From Archivesica marissinica (taxonomy: Eukaryota; Mollusca; Bivalvia; Venerida; Vesicomyidae), in assembly GCA_014843695.1 (NCBI GenBank), contig CM026404.1:81451541-81515540 (forward strand): a stretch of DNA of 64,000 nucleotides, in the 5' to 3' direction. Positions 1 through 10,337 of this stretch are shown in pieces. The translations under genes were made by a program, and so were the position numbers. Under the pieces are notes generated by a model, which ran no database searches, had not been told where the DNA came from, and saw nothing but the letters and a program-made list of their open reading frames with translations. Positions within the stretch are counted from its first letter, which is position 1; every line of letters begins with the position of its first letter.

Positions 1-667
1 AAATAAACTTAAATAAAATAAAAATTCCAAGAACTTCGCATGGTAGAGCTTGGCTGTCCTACCGACAATTCTTGCTACATCACTACATGCACATTCTAAG
101 AAATCTTAGGAATTAGGTAGTAGCGATTAAATAATTAACGATTATTCTCTTGTAGCCAGCAGATAAGCAGAATGTAAAGGTTTGTTTTAGCATGTCCATA
201 CTGTCTGAGATACTGAGTGTGTTTATAGTTGTCAAGTAACCGCATGTCACAACGACGTTAACGAGCAGTTTTGTCTTATCGGGCCAATAAAATATATGTG
301 GTTCTGTGAATATCCTTATAAACAAGCGAGTCAGTGTCTGTCACAATGCAATAAAATACGTAATTCGATTATTATCTAAATATGTTCATTTTGTACTGGT
401 CAATATTTCGCACATCTTCGAATTAATTGGACGAACTACTCAAAAGCTCCGTGTTCCGTTATTGAAATACCGGTTAAGCAAAGTATCTGAGGTAAATGTA
501 ATGCGGTGTCAACCGAACCACGCATATTATACATGGCATTGCCTATCTCTAGCTCATCGATTATCGCTATTAATCTCAAATCCAATGATACACATATACA
601 TGCATTCTGTGAGTTGGCGTTAAGACGAACATGGACGTGTATTACTGTTATTAAACATGTACTCTAT
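1..667. other. AT-rich sequence, no gene recognised
   Basis: The first 25 bases look like the A-rich tail of a SINE (alternating taaa and ctta as in families A and B). The rest is AT-rich with only short chance reading frames. The 105-residue plus-strand frame at 306-623 has no recognisable domain and no splice context. Confidence 0.4.
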
Positions 668-813
668 TGAGATAACGATTTAGCCTGGTCAGTCATATAA
701 ATATATTTTAACACTGAGACCATTAATTGGGCAGTATTGAGCTTCTGATAATATCAACTGTCATTTTGCAAGAAGTAAATTAGTGAAAATTCGACAGACT
801 GGAACCCAGGCTA
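668..813 (-). repeat. Short dispersed repeat with inverted ends, copy 1
   Basis: This block is the reverse complement of 31024-31165 over about 140 bases. Shared landmarks include the segments around gaccattaattgg and cgacagactgg. It begins with tagcctgg and ends with ccaggcta, so the ends are inverted and start with TA. This suggests a small non-autonomous DNA transposon. The superfamily is not determined. Confidence 0.6.
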
Positions 814-1009
814 ATAACCATTGTAAAAGTCACGATTCGTCAGAAATGGATTGCAGAGTTGTCGCGAGGCCGTGTAGGGTAAACACTATATACATCGTAC
901 AGGTTTGCTGTTTAACATTGCTTCTTACATTTCATAAGATTATAATTAAATATTGATTTCATGCATTATTTACAGATGTGCAGTTTGTTGCTAATACGTG
1001 TGCTTAACG

Positions 1010-1142
1010 CTGGAAAGTGCATTAAATAGGGGTGACACTATAATAAACATAGGGGTGACACTATAATAAACATATGGGTGACACTATAATAAACATAGGG
1101 GTGACACTATAATAAACATAGGGGTGACACTATAATAAACAT
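1010..1142. repeat. 23 bp tandem repeat, five copies, grown from a dispersed repeat edge
   Basis: Units start at 1028, 1051, 1074, 1097 and 1120 and contain ggggtgacactataataa. The third unit has one substitution. The bases just before the array (1010-1030) continue the match to the reverse complement of 36090-36125 and resemble 39214-39235. The array therefore looks like a local amplification of the end of a dispersed element. Confidence 0.85.
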
Positions 1143-1229
1143 ACAATTTTTACAATAAATGGTATTGCTAATTGACATGCTGAACTAGTATAGGATAGAT
1201 CACGAATTGGCGAAGCGAGGTGTATATTA

Positions 1230-1497
1230 GGTGACTTATACAACATACATAAGTAAGTCGCGTCTATACGTTTTGGAAGTGGTGTATATTTCGTTAAGAC
1301 GGGCCAATGAGTTGATCTACCTGACTTATACAACATACATAAGTAAGTCGCGTCTATACGTTTTGGAAGTGGTGTATATTTCGTTAAGACGGGCCAATGA
1401 GTTGGTCTATCTGACTTATGCAACATACATAAGTAGGTCGCGTCTATACGATTTAGAAGCGAGAAATGTGGCTTTTTCATTGGACCATGTGACGTAG
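1230..1497. repeat. 90 bp tandem repeat, about 2.8 copies
   Basis: Units begin near 1231, 1321 and 1411 with tgacttatacaacatac and carry gtcgcgtctatacg. The first two are almost identical and the third diverges after 60 bases. The period is a multiple of three, so both strands show repeat-encoded open frames (88 aa plus, 116 aa minus). Nothing else suggests coding. Confidence 0.85.
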
Positions 1498-2059
1498 TCG
1501 TTGTCTAACAGTTTCATTGCTATGTTTTATTTTAAGGATTTCTATAACACTCCTCCTATTCACGTAAGTATTCCATATTCGCGTGTATGTGCTTTTTTAT
1601 TATGGGTTATTGTTCTAGGCGCAGTTTCGGACACCTTGACACAGTAATGGATGTAATGTAGTCACGGGTATTACGCGCTATTCTGAAATTGGAAAACGAA
1701 CGTGATTTATTAGTACGAAGCAACATATAAGTGAATCAAACACGGTACAATATATATGCATTGTGGTTGTTACAGATATGGTAATATTCTAGACGTCATG
1801 CGAATAGTAACGCGTAGTTTCGAGTACATTAAGATTTGTTCATAACCCTACTGTGTCACATATTAATACTGAGTGATATCAATGCTTGCATTCAACTACT
1901 AGGTTTACACATGTAGGAACTTCAACGCAACATGTTATTCGTGTGTATCCACAGTGTGATTTCATTGGACTATGTTTCCAAACCAATTGTCTCAGATAGC
2001 TACACAAAAATATCAAGTCAGAATTCCAAACTCTCCAGCGTATGCTCACAAAACCATCG
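1498..2059. other. No feature recognised
   Basis: AT-rich single-copy-looking sequence between two arrays. I see no exon, tRNA-like head or inverted-end element. Confidence 0.3.
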
Positions 2060-2618
2060 GCATGTCACGTACGACACATGCATTATACGACATGTCACGT
2101 ACGACACATGCATTATACGACATGTCACGTACGGCACAAATATTATATGGCATGTCACGCACTGAATATACATTATGTGGCATGTCACGTACGGCATGTC
2201 GCGCATACGGCATATATATTATATGGCATATCACGCACGGCACATTACATTATACGGCATGTCACGCACGGTACTTACATTATATGGCATGTCACACACA
2301 GTATATACATTATGCGGCATGTCACGTACGGCATGTCACGCACGGCACATACATTATACGGCATGTTACGTACGGCACATTGCATTATACGTATACAACA
2401 TATCACACACGGCACATACATAATACGACATGTCACGCACGGCACATTACATTATACGTATACGGCATGTCACGTACGGCACATTGCATTATACGTATAC
2501 AACATATCACGCACGGCACATACATTATACGACATGTTACGCAAGGCACATTACATTATACGTATACGGCATGTCACGTACGGCACATACATCATACAAC
2601 ATTTGTATCGCAAATAGC
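2060..2618. repeat. Degenerate array of about 30 bp palindrome-rich units
   Basis: Units carry catgtcacgtacggcac followed by acattata. Some have an extra cgtatac block, giving about 30 and 45 bp forms. The monomer contains cgtacg, cgtatacg and catg, all self-complementary, so units can pair within a strand. All forward frames are open for long stretches because the monomer lacks stops. This includes a 231 aa frame at 1972-2667, which I read as repeat-encoded. Confidence 0.85.
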
Positions 2619-2659
2619 GCATTGTACATACACGCGACTCCAGAAAACTAACATTATAA

Positions 2660-3390
2660 TACCATAAGGAGAAACAGCTATTTCGAAACACAGGAATGAT
2701 GTCCCTCTCTCTCTCCAAATCCAGCTAAGATAAATTTGTATAAAGTAAACTCATAGGACACTATATGTTTGTACTCCGTGGTGTACGTGGATAAGGTGTC
2801 CGACCGGTTGCAAGTTCGCAGCCTGCCAGAACCAGTGTGGCAGTGTGCTTAGTTTAGATACTTAAACACACTATTCTTTCTCTCTCATGACGATGCATTC
2901 CACCCGACATGAGGTATCGATCTATCTGTCGTTTATAATCTAAAATCATTCCGATTAGCACTATGATACTAACGTATAGAAGAGGATATGATACCTTTCT
3001 CAAATCGCTTCTTTATTTCTGCTAAAGTCTTAAATTGTACAGGGCAAGACATTAATCAAAATTAACCAAAACAAACATTTTATAATTTAAATATGTCATA
3101 ACATATTTACTAACACATTTACCATAATTTGACAATAATATATTGGTGCTATTTAAAGTGATGATGTACAATCCACATACACACTGTATAACTGTACATG
3201 CCACCCTGTGTTATTGTATAAACATGTAAGTGTGCTATATCATATAAAATATTACACACAAGGGCAATAATTAAGGGATACAGAATATATTTCGATATGG
3301 TTACGCCTTAACTTCATCAACTATATCACGCTGGCATTTAGAGTATCATATCAAAAGATTGATTAGTGTCAGACTGGTCCAATGCCCGAA
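2660..3390. other. No gene; possible decayed SINE near 2780-2890
   Basis: The stretch 2780-2890 (tggtgtacgtggataagg, then a gttgcaagttcg segment resembling a B box) could be a decayed tRNA-derived head, but no body or tail can be matched. The remainder is AT-rich and unrecognised. Confidence 0.25.
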
Positions 3391-3471
3391 GTTATAACAC
3401 TTCTCTCAGATTCTGCGTTGTGCTGCCAGTTGAACCAGACTGAGTTTGAGATAGGATAACAGTTTTATAAC
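3391..3471. repeat. Foldback/MITE-like element, family N, short copy
   Basis: It starts gttataacacttctc and ends acagttttataac, which are imperfect inverted ends. The same ends enclose a longer copy at 5314-5443. A central segment with the cagttgaacc type is shared. Family assignment is unknown. Confidence 0.55.
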
Positions 3472-5313
3472 CTCGAGACCTGGTCTTGTACAAGACAAAA
3501 CTCACAGGAAATAAATGGTACATTCATATACAGTAAGTTCGACCTAACACATTCTATTAATTGACTCAACAAAGGCATTTGGCTACTTAATATAGACTGA
3601 AACGCTGTGCAACTCCCTTTGTGCTCTGTATCAGTATTATGCAATATGTACAATTGTATCATTATTCGTGCTTACGTAAAAGCCTTACTTTCCTAATAGC
3701 ACCATAGTTACCAATTAGTGTAACATTTTACCCAGGATCTCCTACTCTATAAGGTATCAAACATTTCTCCTATTATCGGACATAATTTATGCACAAGCAC
3801 AGTACGTCACTCGTGGTGCAATCAATGTCAGCTTGGTAAACTTGATACAGCTACCATGTAGCTTTATGCAATGTTACATTCTGTGGTGGATTTTGTTCAA
3901 TATATATCTAACATTTTAATTATTGTATCTTCATACACGTTGTTGATCATAATTTACATATGTATATATAAGGCATATTTAATGCGATTATACTCTAAGC
4001 TACTGTATGTAGTACAGTCCAATTACCCTCCAACTGTGGTGTTTTTATTCGGACTCGTGGTAAAGTACTTTCTTTATGTGTTTTAATATGTGTGTGCTGT
4101 TCATTAGCCAAGGCAACACTCACATACAGTTCCTTCGATGTACATGTTTGGTTGTTTGAGTGGTGGGGGTGGTGTAATCTGGCATTTCAGTGGTTTTATG
4201 ACAAGTAGACGTTTAGAATTCATACCATTGCAGCTGTTATCAGCCATATAATCACAATTGTAAAACAGGAGATTGATAAAAGGTAATGAAGCGAATCACT
4301 TGTAATGTAATTGGAACATGCAGTTATTTGGAAGTCTAAATAAAGAACTCACCTTTTGTTTGTTAGATCCTAGTATCAATTGAGGTGTGCATTACAAACT
4401 GAAATATATTTGTTTTTTCAATTGAATTTTTGTGTTAATCATACATTCTGAGTACCATTTAGGCAGGGTTGTTATTTTATCAAAATCATGCATACGTTTG
4501 TTTTGTTCGGTTTGATCTCAGGCCTAGGGACATATTTCATCGGATCGACACAAAATCTTTGTTGCAACAGGTTTCACTGTTCCGCGATTCGAATGGTAAT
4601 GAAATAGTTGTATATTAAATACATCATATCCCATCTGATACTAATTGGTACATTTCAAAATAAATCGAAATGGACACGTGGTGACATATGATAACACGAC
4701 TACAGCAACATGTTCGAGCGTAGGCATACACGTATGATATGTGTTAAAATAGAATGGTCTACAGCTATTAAAGCCAACACAAATTAAAACTACCAAAATG
4801 CATGTATTAAACTTGAAAAACAAATACATTGCACTCCCATATAACAACACATTTCCACCAAGAGGATATTTTCGCGTGCTAATAACTTACAGACACCTCA
4901 ATATTTAATGTATCATTAGGTCCAGCTAACATACATTTATAATTTGACAAGCTCTTCTTTGATCCAATCTTTGCCAGTGAGTTGTTTGGTTTGCATACAC
5001 ATTTATTTTATAGCCACGTACATGAACTATGTTGGATGTAGATGTACTAAAAACAGTTGACGCAATTGTTGTGTGTGTGATATTTTGGTGTTTTGGTTTA
5101 TTTGCTATCAATGTCATAGTTTATAGAAACACTCAACGAGATTTGCAAAGTAGTTCCTGCGTAAACGCATAAGCGTAATACGTTTCTACATGATATGACA
5201 TTGATAGTTCACATCTGAATAATGTGTGTTCATCAGATTTACATTTATCATTTAGTTTCGAATCTCGTTATATGTATATACGTATGGTTCGTGTGTAATT
5301 TCCTGGCGTGGAA
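3472..5313. other. Long AT-rich stretch, nothing recognised
   Basis: I see no SINE head, tandem array, inverted-end element or plausible exon. Open frames here are under 75 codons and lack splice context. Confidence 0.3.
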
Positions 5314-5443
5314 GTTATAAACTTTTCTCAGATCTCAAACTCAAGCTCAAGTGATATGATTGGTTGATTCTGAGTGTTACTGTCAGCTGAACCAATAGAG
5401 ATGCTTGAGACCGAGTTTTGAGATTGGAGAACAGTTTTATAAC
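5314..5443. repeat. Foldback/MITE-like element, family N, long copy
   Basis: Inverted ends of about 35 bases: gttataaacttttctc at the left pairs imperfectly with gagaacagttttataac at the right, and the inner ctcaaactc pairs with gagttttgag. It shares ends and centre with 3391-3471. Confidence 0.6.
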
Positions 5444-5474
5444 AGCCATGCCTGATCTGGGTTGTTAATACCTT

Positions 5475-5640
5475 GACTTATTTTATAGTGCGGGCCGTTG
5501 TCTCTGGTGCGGGCCGTTGTCTAATGTTGTTAAAACTTGTGGCCCAAACCATTAGCATGTTCATATTATGTATTTTATCTGTTTATGCATGACATATATA
5601 ATAATGATTTGCAATAAAATATGATTAAACAAATTTTATA
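5475..5640 (+). repeat. Family G repeat, copy 1 (LINE-like 3' tail)
   Basis: It carries the family core gggccgt, then aatgttgtta, then acttgtggccc, and ends with gcaataaaatatgattaaac. A 16-base segment (gtgcgggccgttgtct) is duplicated in tandem at its start. The gggcc and ggccc blocks can form a stem. The poly(A)-signal-like end suggests a retroposon 3' end. Confidence 0.6.
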
Positions 5641-6008
5641 AATCTACTTTTGTACAATGTGATTAAAATCCATGTCATACTATAAGCGTTATAGAAATTC
5701 GAATTGTGTGTCTTTTAATTCATAGTCACAATCATGATATTATTATTATTCACCCATTCTAGCATATAATTTGTATCCTACCTTTGTTGTGTAATAATGG
5801 TAAAAACAACTGCCTTTCTAATACACATTGCTTTATTAATCAGTGCTTAATACACCTTTCGTGACGTCATAAAACTGCGTGTATGACATCATATGTTCAC
5901 AGGTGGTATGATAAACTTCAGAATATTCGGTAATCTTTCCTTTCTAGCACCTCTTTTTTCATATCAGAAAATAGGATGAATAGAATAGTAGGTCACTGTC
6001 TTATACAT

Positions 6009-6290
6009 ACAGACGGATCTGTTGTCCAGTAGTAGCACGCTGGACTGGTATTCCAGAGATCGCAGGTTCGATCCGCCGTCTGACCCTAATAAAATTAACA
6101 GTCTTTCAGATGAGACGTTAAACCGAGGTCTGTACACCGTGCACGTAAATGAACCAGAGGGGACTCTGGAATGTGTCTCTGTCTGTATCATTGCACTATC
6201 CTCCAATAATCTAAAATGACTAATCTCCTCAGCAGGCGTCGCTCATATGGGCAACCGGTAGCGACGATAAATAAACGTAAAACACACAAT
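6009..6290 (+). mobile_element. SINE A, full length, with target duplication
   Basis: A tRNA-derived head is followed by the family body and a tail ending aaataaacgtaaaacacaca. Head features are an A-box-like start, the ctggactgg anticodon arm and the ggttcgatcc B box. It is flanked by a perfect 12 bp direct repeat, tgtcttatacat, at 5997-6008 and 6291-6302. That marks LINE-type target-primed insertion. The anticodon loop reads ctggtat here; most copies read ctggtaa (GGT, Thr-like). Confidence 0.92.
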
Positions 6291-6574
6291 TGTCTTATAC
6301 ATTATTAGACTCGTCTTGTATATTTTCTCCAACTCTCCTAATAAAAGTAGAATGTGTAAGACAGTAACCTAATATCCTCTATAAATATGTGTATATATGG
6401 TGCGACATCTTGGTTTAAACATATTTATTTTCTATCATGTACATGCTTATTTACAACAATTGAAATATAGAATTGGACAGAAAGCTATACAGCTTATGGT
6501 TGTCCTCTCTTGCATGTTGTGATCATACTGTACACACCACAGTCAACCAACCCCTTCACTTGCTTGTATTACAG

Positions 6575-6792
6575 ACCGAGAATCGAGCGAAACCAGTAGT
6601 GTCACAGAGCCAGATTAACTATGCAATACCCGACCAGTCTATCCGGCCTACTTCACCAGTTCAGCGTATGTTAGATAGATGTAACACGCAGCCAAACATA
6701 TCCCTAAATGGGCCTGCTCCGGGCTCTCAGATGGACCCCTTCACCAGACAGTATTATCATCGAATGTGGAGCAACCAGTCACCTTCAGAGAT
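6575..6792 (+). CDS. Candidate internal exon of an unidentified host gene
   Basis: A pyrimidine-containing tract ending tgcttgtattacag precedes a stretch open in one frame for the whole 218 bases. It is followed by gtatgt, a good splice donor. The frame enters at phase 0 and leaves with two bases over. The predicted peptide is polar and proline/asparagine/serine rich, and ends with a more structured segment containing GSQMDPFTRQYYHRMW. Base composition is less AT-rich than its surroundings, and the segment matches no repeat in the window. An alternative donor at 6797 would end the exon in phase 0. I do not recognise the protein and claim no function. The segment could also be a chance open frame with chance splice signals. 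Phase is compatible with the candidate exon at 8208 by either donor. Confidence 0.42.
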
Positions 6793-6814
6793 GTATGTAT
6801 TCGGGTGGAATTAT

Positions 6815-7240
6815 GTTTAAATATAGAACAAGAAAAACTATTACATATACATACGTAATAGAAGGACGATTGAAAACTCACTCTGCATAATACACACTCG
6901 GATAGTGTATTGAGTGAATGTATATAAATTATAAAGTGCATAATTTAGTAATTAAATGCAAATATTTTGAGAATAACATGAAACCCTATCCAACAAAATA
7001 GTATATACCGCATCTCTGCTGGATCATCCAGGAATCATATGGGAACCAAATATTGTTGCAGAATTTCAACTACGTAAATATATTGACCTGGCCATTTCTG
7101 GACTCCAGTTCAAGCCTGTATATCTATGCGAACACCAGTGAAAGCTTGGAACTAATTCCCTGAAAACAGATGGACAATTTAATACCTATAATAAGAATAC
7201 ATAGCAGTAATTCACATACATTCCCATTCGTCCAGAAAAA
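6815..7240 (-). repeat. Family H dispersed repeat, copy 1
   Basis: About 420 bases match 20684-21115 in the same orientation and 36093-36540 in the opposite one. Landmarks are agaaggacgattgaaaa, ataatacacactcgga, the tagtatatacc segment and gtgaaagcttggaacta. No coding frame is seen. The element class is unknown. Confidence 0.8.
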
Positions 7241-7402
7241 TATCAATAATATGCTGTCCGTATAGTAGTATTATGCGCTAAACATTTATATGAAGAAAAA
7301 GAAGAATGCTTTATTAAGACTTAAACTATACAGTATATGCAATAGCAGCAGATTATTACACATATCAAAATACAAACAATAGTGTGGCATTGTTCACTAA
7401 TT

Positions 7403-7735
7403 GCAGAAACACCGACTAATTCTAAAGAAATAGAGTAGAACTGTACGCATCAATCAAGAGTTTATGTATAGACTCATTCTAGAGAAATAGAGTAGAACTG
7501 TACGCATCAATCAAGAATTTATGCATATACTAATTCTAGAGAAATAGAGTAGAACTGTACGCATCAATCAAGAGTTTATGCATATACTCATTCTAGAGAA
7601 ATAGAGTAGAACTGTACGCATCAATCAAGAATTTATGCATAGACTAATTCTAGAGAAATAGAGTAGAACTGTACTCATCAATCAAGAGTTTATGCATAGA
7701 CTAATTCTAGAGAAATAGAGTAGGGCTGTACTCGT
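7403..7735. repeat. 57 bp tandem repeat, about 5.5 copies
   Basis: Successive tacgcatcaatcaag segments occur at 7444, 7501 and 7558, giving a 57-base period. Each unit includes ctagagaaatagagtag. The last unit grades into the family G repeat at 7738. Confidence 0.88.
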
Positions 7736-7737
7736 GA

Positions 7738-7825
7738 AGGGCCGTAACTTATGTTGTTAGAACTTGTGGCCTGACCCGTTTGCTTTTCTTGAAATTGTCA
7801 TGTCTTGTATTAAATATATGCAAGT
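7738..7825 (+). repeat. Family G repeat, copy 2 (partial)
   Basis: It contains aagggccgtaac, gttgttagaacttgtgg and the attgtcatgtcttgtatt segment also seen around 60211-60510. It is joined directly to SINE D at 7823, so its tail is lost or interrupted. Confidence 0.6.
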
Positions 7826-8012
7826 TTTAACAACTTATATTAATCACTCTCGTTGGCGCGGATGAAAGCGTAAATGTGGTTATTCATGTGGGAGGAAACC
7901 AGAGTACCCGGAGAAAACCCACCTGTCCGATCTGGCGACCACTGTACCATTTCACAAACTTCCCGGTCGCAGGATCGAACCCGGGTTGCATTGGTGAGAA
8001 GTAAGTGGAGTT
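7823..8012 (-). mobile_element. SINE D, copy 1, head truncated
   Basis: Read on the minus strand it has the D head from the anticodon region (ttctcaccaatgc) through cccgggttcgatcctgc, the D body, and the shared C/D tail (gagagtgattaatataag). The first part of the tRNA head is missing. A 65 aa minus-strand frame here is a shadow. Confidence 0.85.
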
Positions 8013-8207
8013 GGGTCTGTCGGTCATCACATCGCATACCTAATTCGTGAGGTTGTTACAACGTCACATGCTTATTGTGTCAGTATTCGTTCACACTCGT
8101 GTACTGAACCCTCTATCAACACGTGAACGATATTTACCGGAATTTGAGTGAGGAATGTGGATTTTGTTTTCATTATGTAGATAATATCAATGTTGTTTTG
8201 CTTACAG

Positions 8208-8299
8208 ACATTTAAACAGATATGGTCGTGCAGGCGGTGTATGGCGGCACGTACGCGCATGTGTAGCAAACACCGGAAGCCAAATGGCATTTATAGATG
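8208..8299 (+). CDS. Candidate internal exon, 92 bases, unidentified gene
   Basis: Preceded by tgttgttttgcttacag, a strong acceptor, and followed by gtatgt after gatg, a strong donor. The segment is locally GC- and CpG-rich in AT-rich DNA. Two frames are open. If spliced from the donor at 6793 the junction codon is ATA and the peptide includes NRYGRAGGVWRHVR. If spliced from 6797 the peptide includes TFKQIWSCRRCMAARTR. I recognise neither. The splice signals are the main support. The exon may belong with the one at 6575, leaving an intron of about 1.4 kb that would hold repeats H, G, D and the 57 bp array. Confidence 0.4.
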
Positions 8300-8514
8300 G
8301 TATGTCATATACTCAACAAGCCAAGTTCTGCTAAAGGGTTTACAAATATTTGTTGAATGGTTTTTGTTGTCAGGTCAATCGGGGCAACGTCTTCAGTAGT
8401 ATAGCTGTCATTGTTATTTGTTGGTGGATTTAGGGCCTACAGAAGAAGCCCCTATTATAGAGGCATTTGTGGTTTGTTTTCATGCCTTGTGTATTGAATC
8501 GATACATGAGATTT

Positions 8515-8625
8515 CGGTTTGTAATCCCATCTAAAACACGGTTACTATTATTAGTGTCAGACGTGGGATCGAACATGCTAACCCTGGATTCGCAGTCTAA
8601 CGTGTTCGCAACTAGATCACTGACA
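8515..8625 (-). mobile_element. Decayed SINE A fragment
   Basis: The order attagtgtcagacg, gggatcgaac, ccctggatt, gtctaacgtgtt matches the minus-strand head of SINE A, with many substitutions and an altered anticodon arm. It is probably an old copy. Confidence 0.5.
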
Positions 8626-8629
8626 ATTT

Positions 8630-9082
8630 AATCTTGAAATCTCCACATGCGAATTCCTTTTATATGACGGAAATATAGCACAATGATACCAAATTCTAAA
8701 CAAAGCCGATATATTATATACTTGATTTTGAAATGTATGCATATTACAATATGATAGTACTATTTATATTGTATACAATACCAGGCATGTAAACTGCACG
8801 AGAATACCCGTTAAACCCGTATTTCAATGAATCAGTTAATTTCCCCATATACATGTATTGAAAAATGTCTTCAAAATTCAAATGGTTTACATTCGGCCCT
8901 ATGCAAAAGAAATGGTAACACTTTATAATGATGCAGCTCTTGAAAAGTAATGTTGCTGTATATGTACAATATGTTACGACATGTATGTATATACTATTAT
9001 GATAATAACAACAGTATATAATATTGATTATTGGCTTCGCCTTGGATATATTAAATATCATTTCAAGAAATTTATTTTTTTG
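8630..9082. other. No feature recognised
   Basis: AT-rich sequence. The 105 aa minus-strand frame at 8744-9061 looks like a chance frame: tyrosine/isoleucine rich, no motif, no splice context. Confidence 0.3.
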
Positions 9083-9343
9083 TCCGCCTCCGTGGTCGAG
9101 TGGTTAAGGTCGCTGACTTGTATACCACTGTAACCTATCATCTCTGATGGTCACGGGTTCGAGCCCCGCTCAGACCGTGTCTCATTTATATGAAAAAGTT
9201 GGCAGTTTCTTACGGAGGTTGGTGCACCAAGTATTGGTTAAGCGCTGGAGCCTACACAGGAAAGGTGTTGTTATGTAAACTGCCCGTCGTTGAAATGGGA
9301 AACCGGTAGCGACGTTAAATAAACTTAAATAAAAAAAAAAAAT
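9083..9343 (+). mobile_element. SINE B, copy 1, short (A-type) tail
   Basis: The head begins gtccgcctccgtggtcgag, with A box gtggttaagg and B box gggttcgagcccc, and an extended region between them like a class II (Leu/Ser) tRNA. The body includes gttggcagtttcttacgg. The tail is aaaccggtagcgacg followed by taaataaac and poly(A), the tail type shared with SINE A. Confidence 0.9.
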
Positions 9344-9950
9344 TTGACCGCCAAATTTACAGCAAATGAGTTTCTATGGAGAAGACCGTTATAAGCTAAT
9401 CAAGCTTTCGGCTCTAATCCTTTTTCAAAACATAAACTATTATATTGTAATGTAAATGCTATATGTATATATGTTACATTGTTTGAAATAAAATATGTTT
9501 AAACTAAACATCAGGTACGGTAAAAGAAGAAGATAATGTATTTTTCCCACCGTGGCAAAATCGAAGAGGCCAATCGTCACACAACAGAGTACCATTTACC
9601 ACGTATTCCAGCCAATCGCACAAGATAACAGCAAGGTTTGCACAACCCACGGAGAGAGCTCAATCCAGTACATATAGGAATAAATTCAATAGGCACGCCA
9701 AAGACGGTTTTAAATATTGGTACCAGGAACCAAAACCAATAGATTGTAAGTGGCTGTTACTTTACTTTGCAGTTATTCTATACATTAAAACTGTCATGTT
9801 TGATTCTTAGATTCGCATGCATGTTTGAAGGATGACCTAAGGTGTCGCAATTAAATAGATAGTTAGTACTGTACCATAGCACTGTTTGTTCAGGCCATAT
9901 CCTAACGAACCTCATCTGCTTCAAATATGCTAGCATGGTTCTGAATGGAA
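9344..9950. other. No gene recognised; retroposon-tail-like segment near 9480
   Basis: The bases around 9480-9510 (gaaataaaatatgtttaaac) resemble the end of family G. The rest is unrecognised. Confidence 0.3.
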
Positions 9951-9972
9951 ATTAGGCCTCCATGACCGAGTT

Positions 9973-10204
9973 AGTTTATACACATTTATTTTAGCTCGAC
10001 TGCGAAACAAGTTATTACAACCGATATTAATCGCTCTCGAGACCTCATTCCTGATGTAATCCATCGCCATGAGGGAGAGAGAAGAGGCAACGTGGAATTT
10101 AAATGTCTTGCCTAAGGACATACTCGTAACGGCTCCAGCGGAGGCTCGACCTCCGGGCCTTTCGCACCTGAAGCTAACGCGCATCCACTGCGCTATTACC
10201 ACTT
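9973..10204 (-). mobile_element. SINE C, copy 1, nested inside SINE E
   Basis: On the minus strand it has the C head and the body. The tail ends gcgaaacaagt on the plus strand, before agtttatac. Direct repeats catgaccgagtt (9961-9972) and catggccgagtt (10205-10216) flank it, 11 of 12 matching. The insertion split the tRNA head of SINE E. A 90 aa minus-strand frame across it is a shadow. Confidence 0.88.
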
Positions 10205-10337
10205 CATGGCCGAGTTGTTACGGTCATTGACGTCGATTCACTTGCCGCTCATATCTGTAGGTTCAAATCTCCTGGGGTGTAGGATTATTTCACGTGATAC
10301 CTGTATTCAGCTGGATTGCGTTATTTCGGTATGCCAT

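Noticed and set aside
1972..2667. 231 codon histidine/threonine-rich frame
   Set aside because: Stop-free degenerate tandem repeat; all forward frames are open.
6009..6080. tRNA gene (Thr-like)
   Set aside because: It is the head of SINE A, continuous with the SINE body and inside a target duplication. No free-standing tRNA gene was found.
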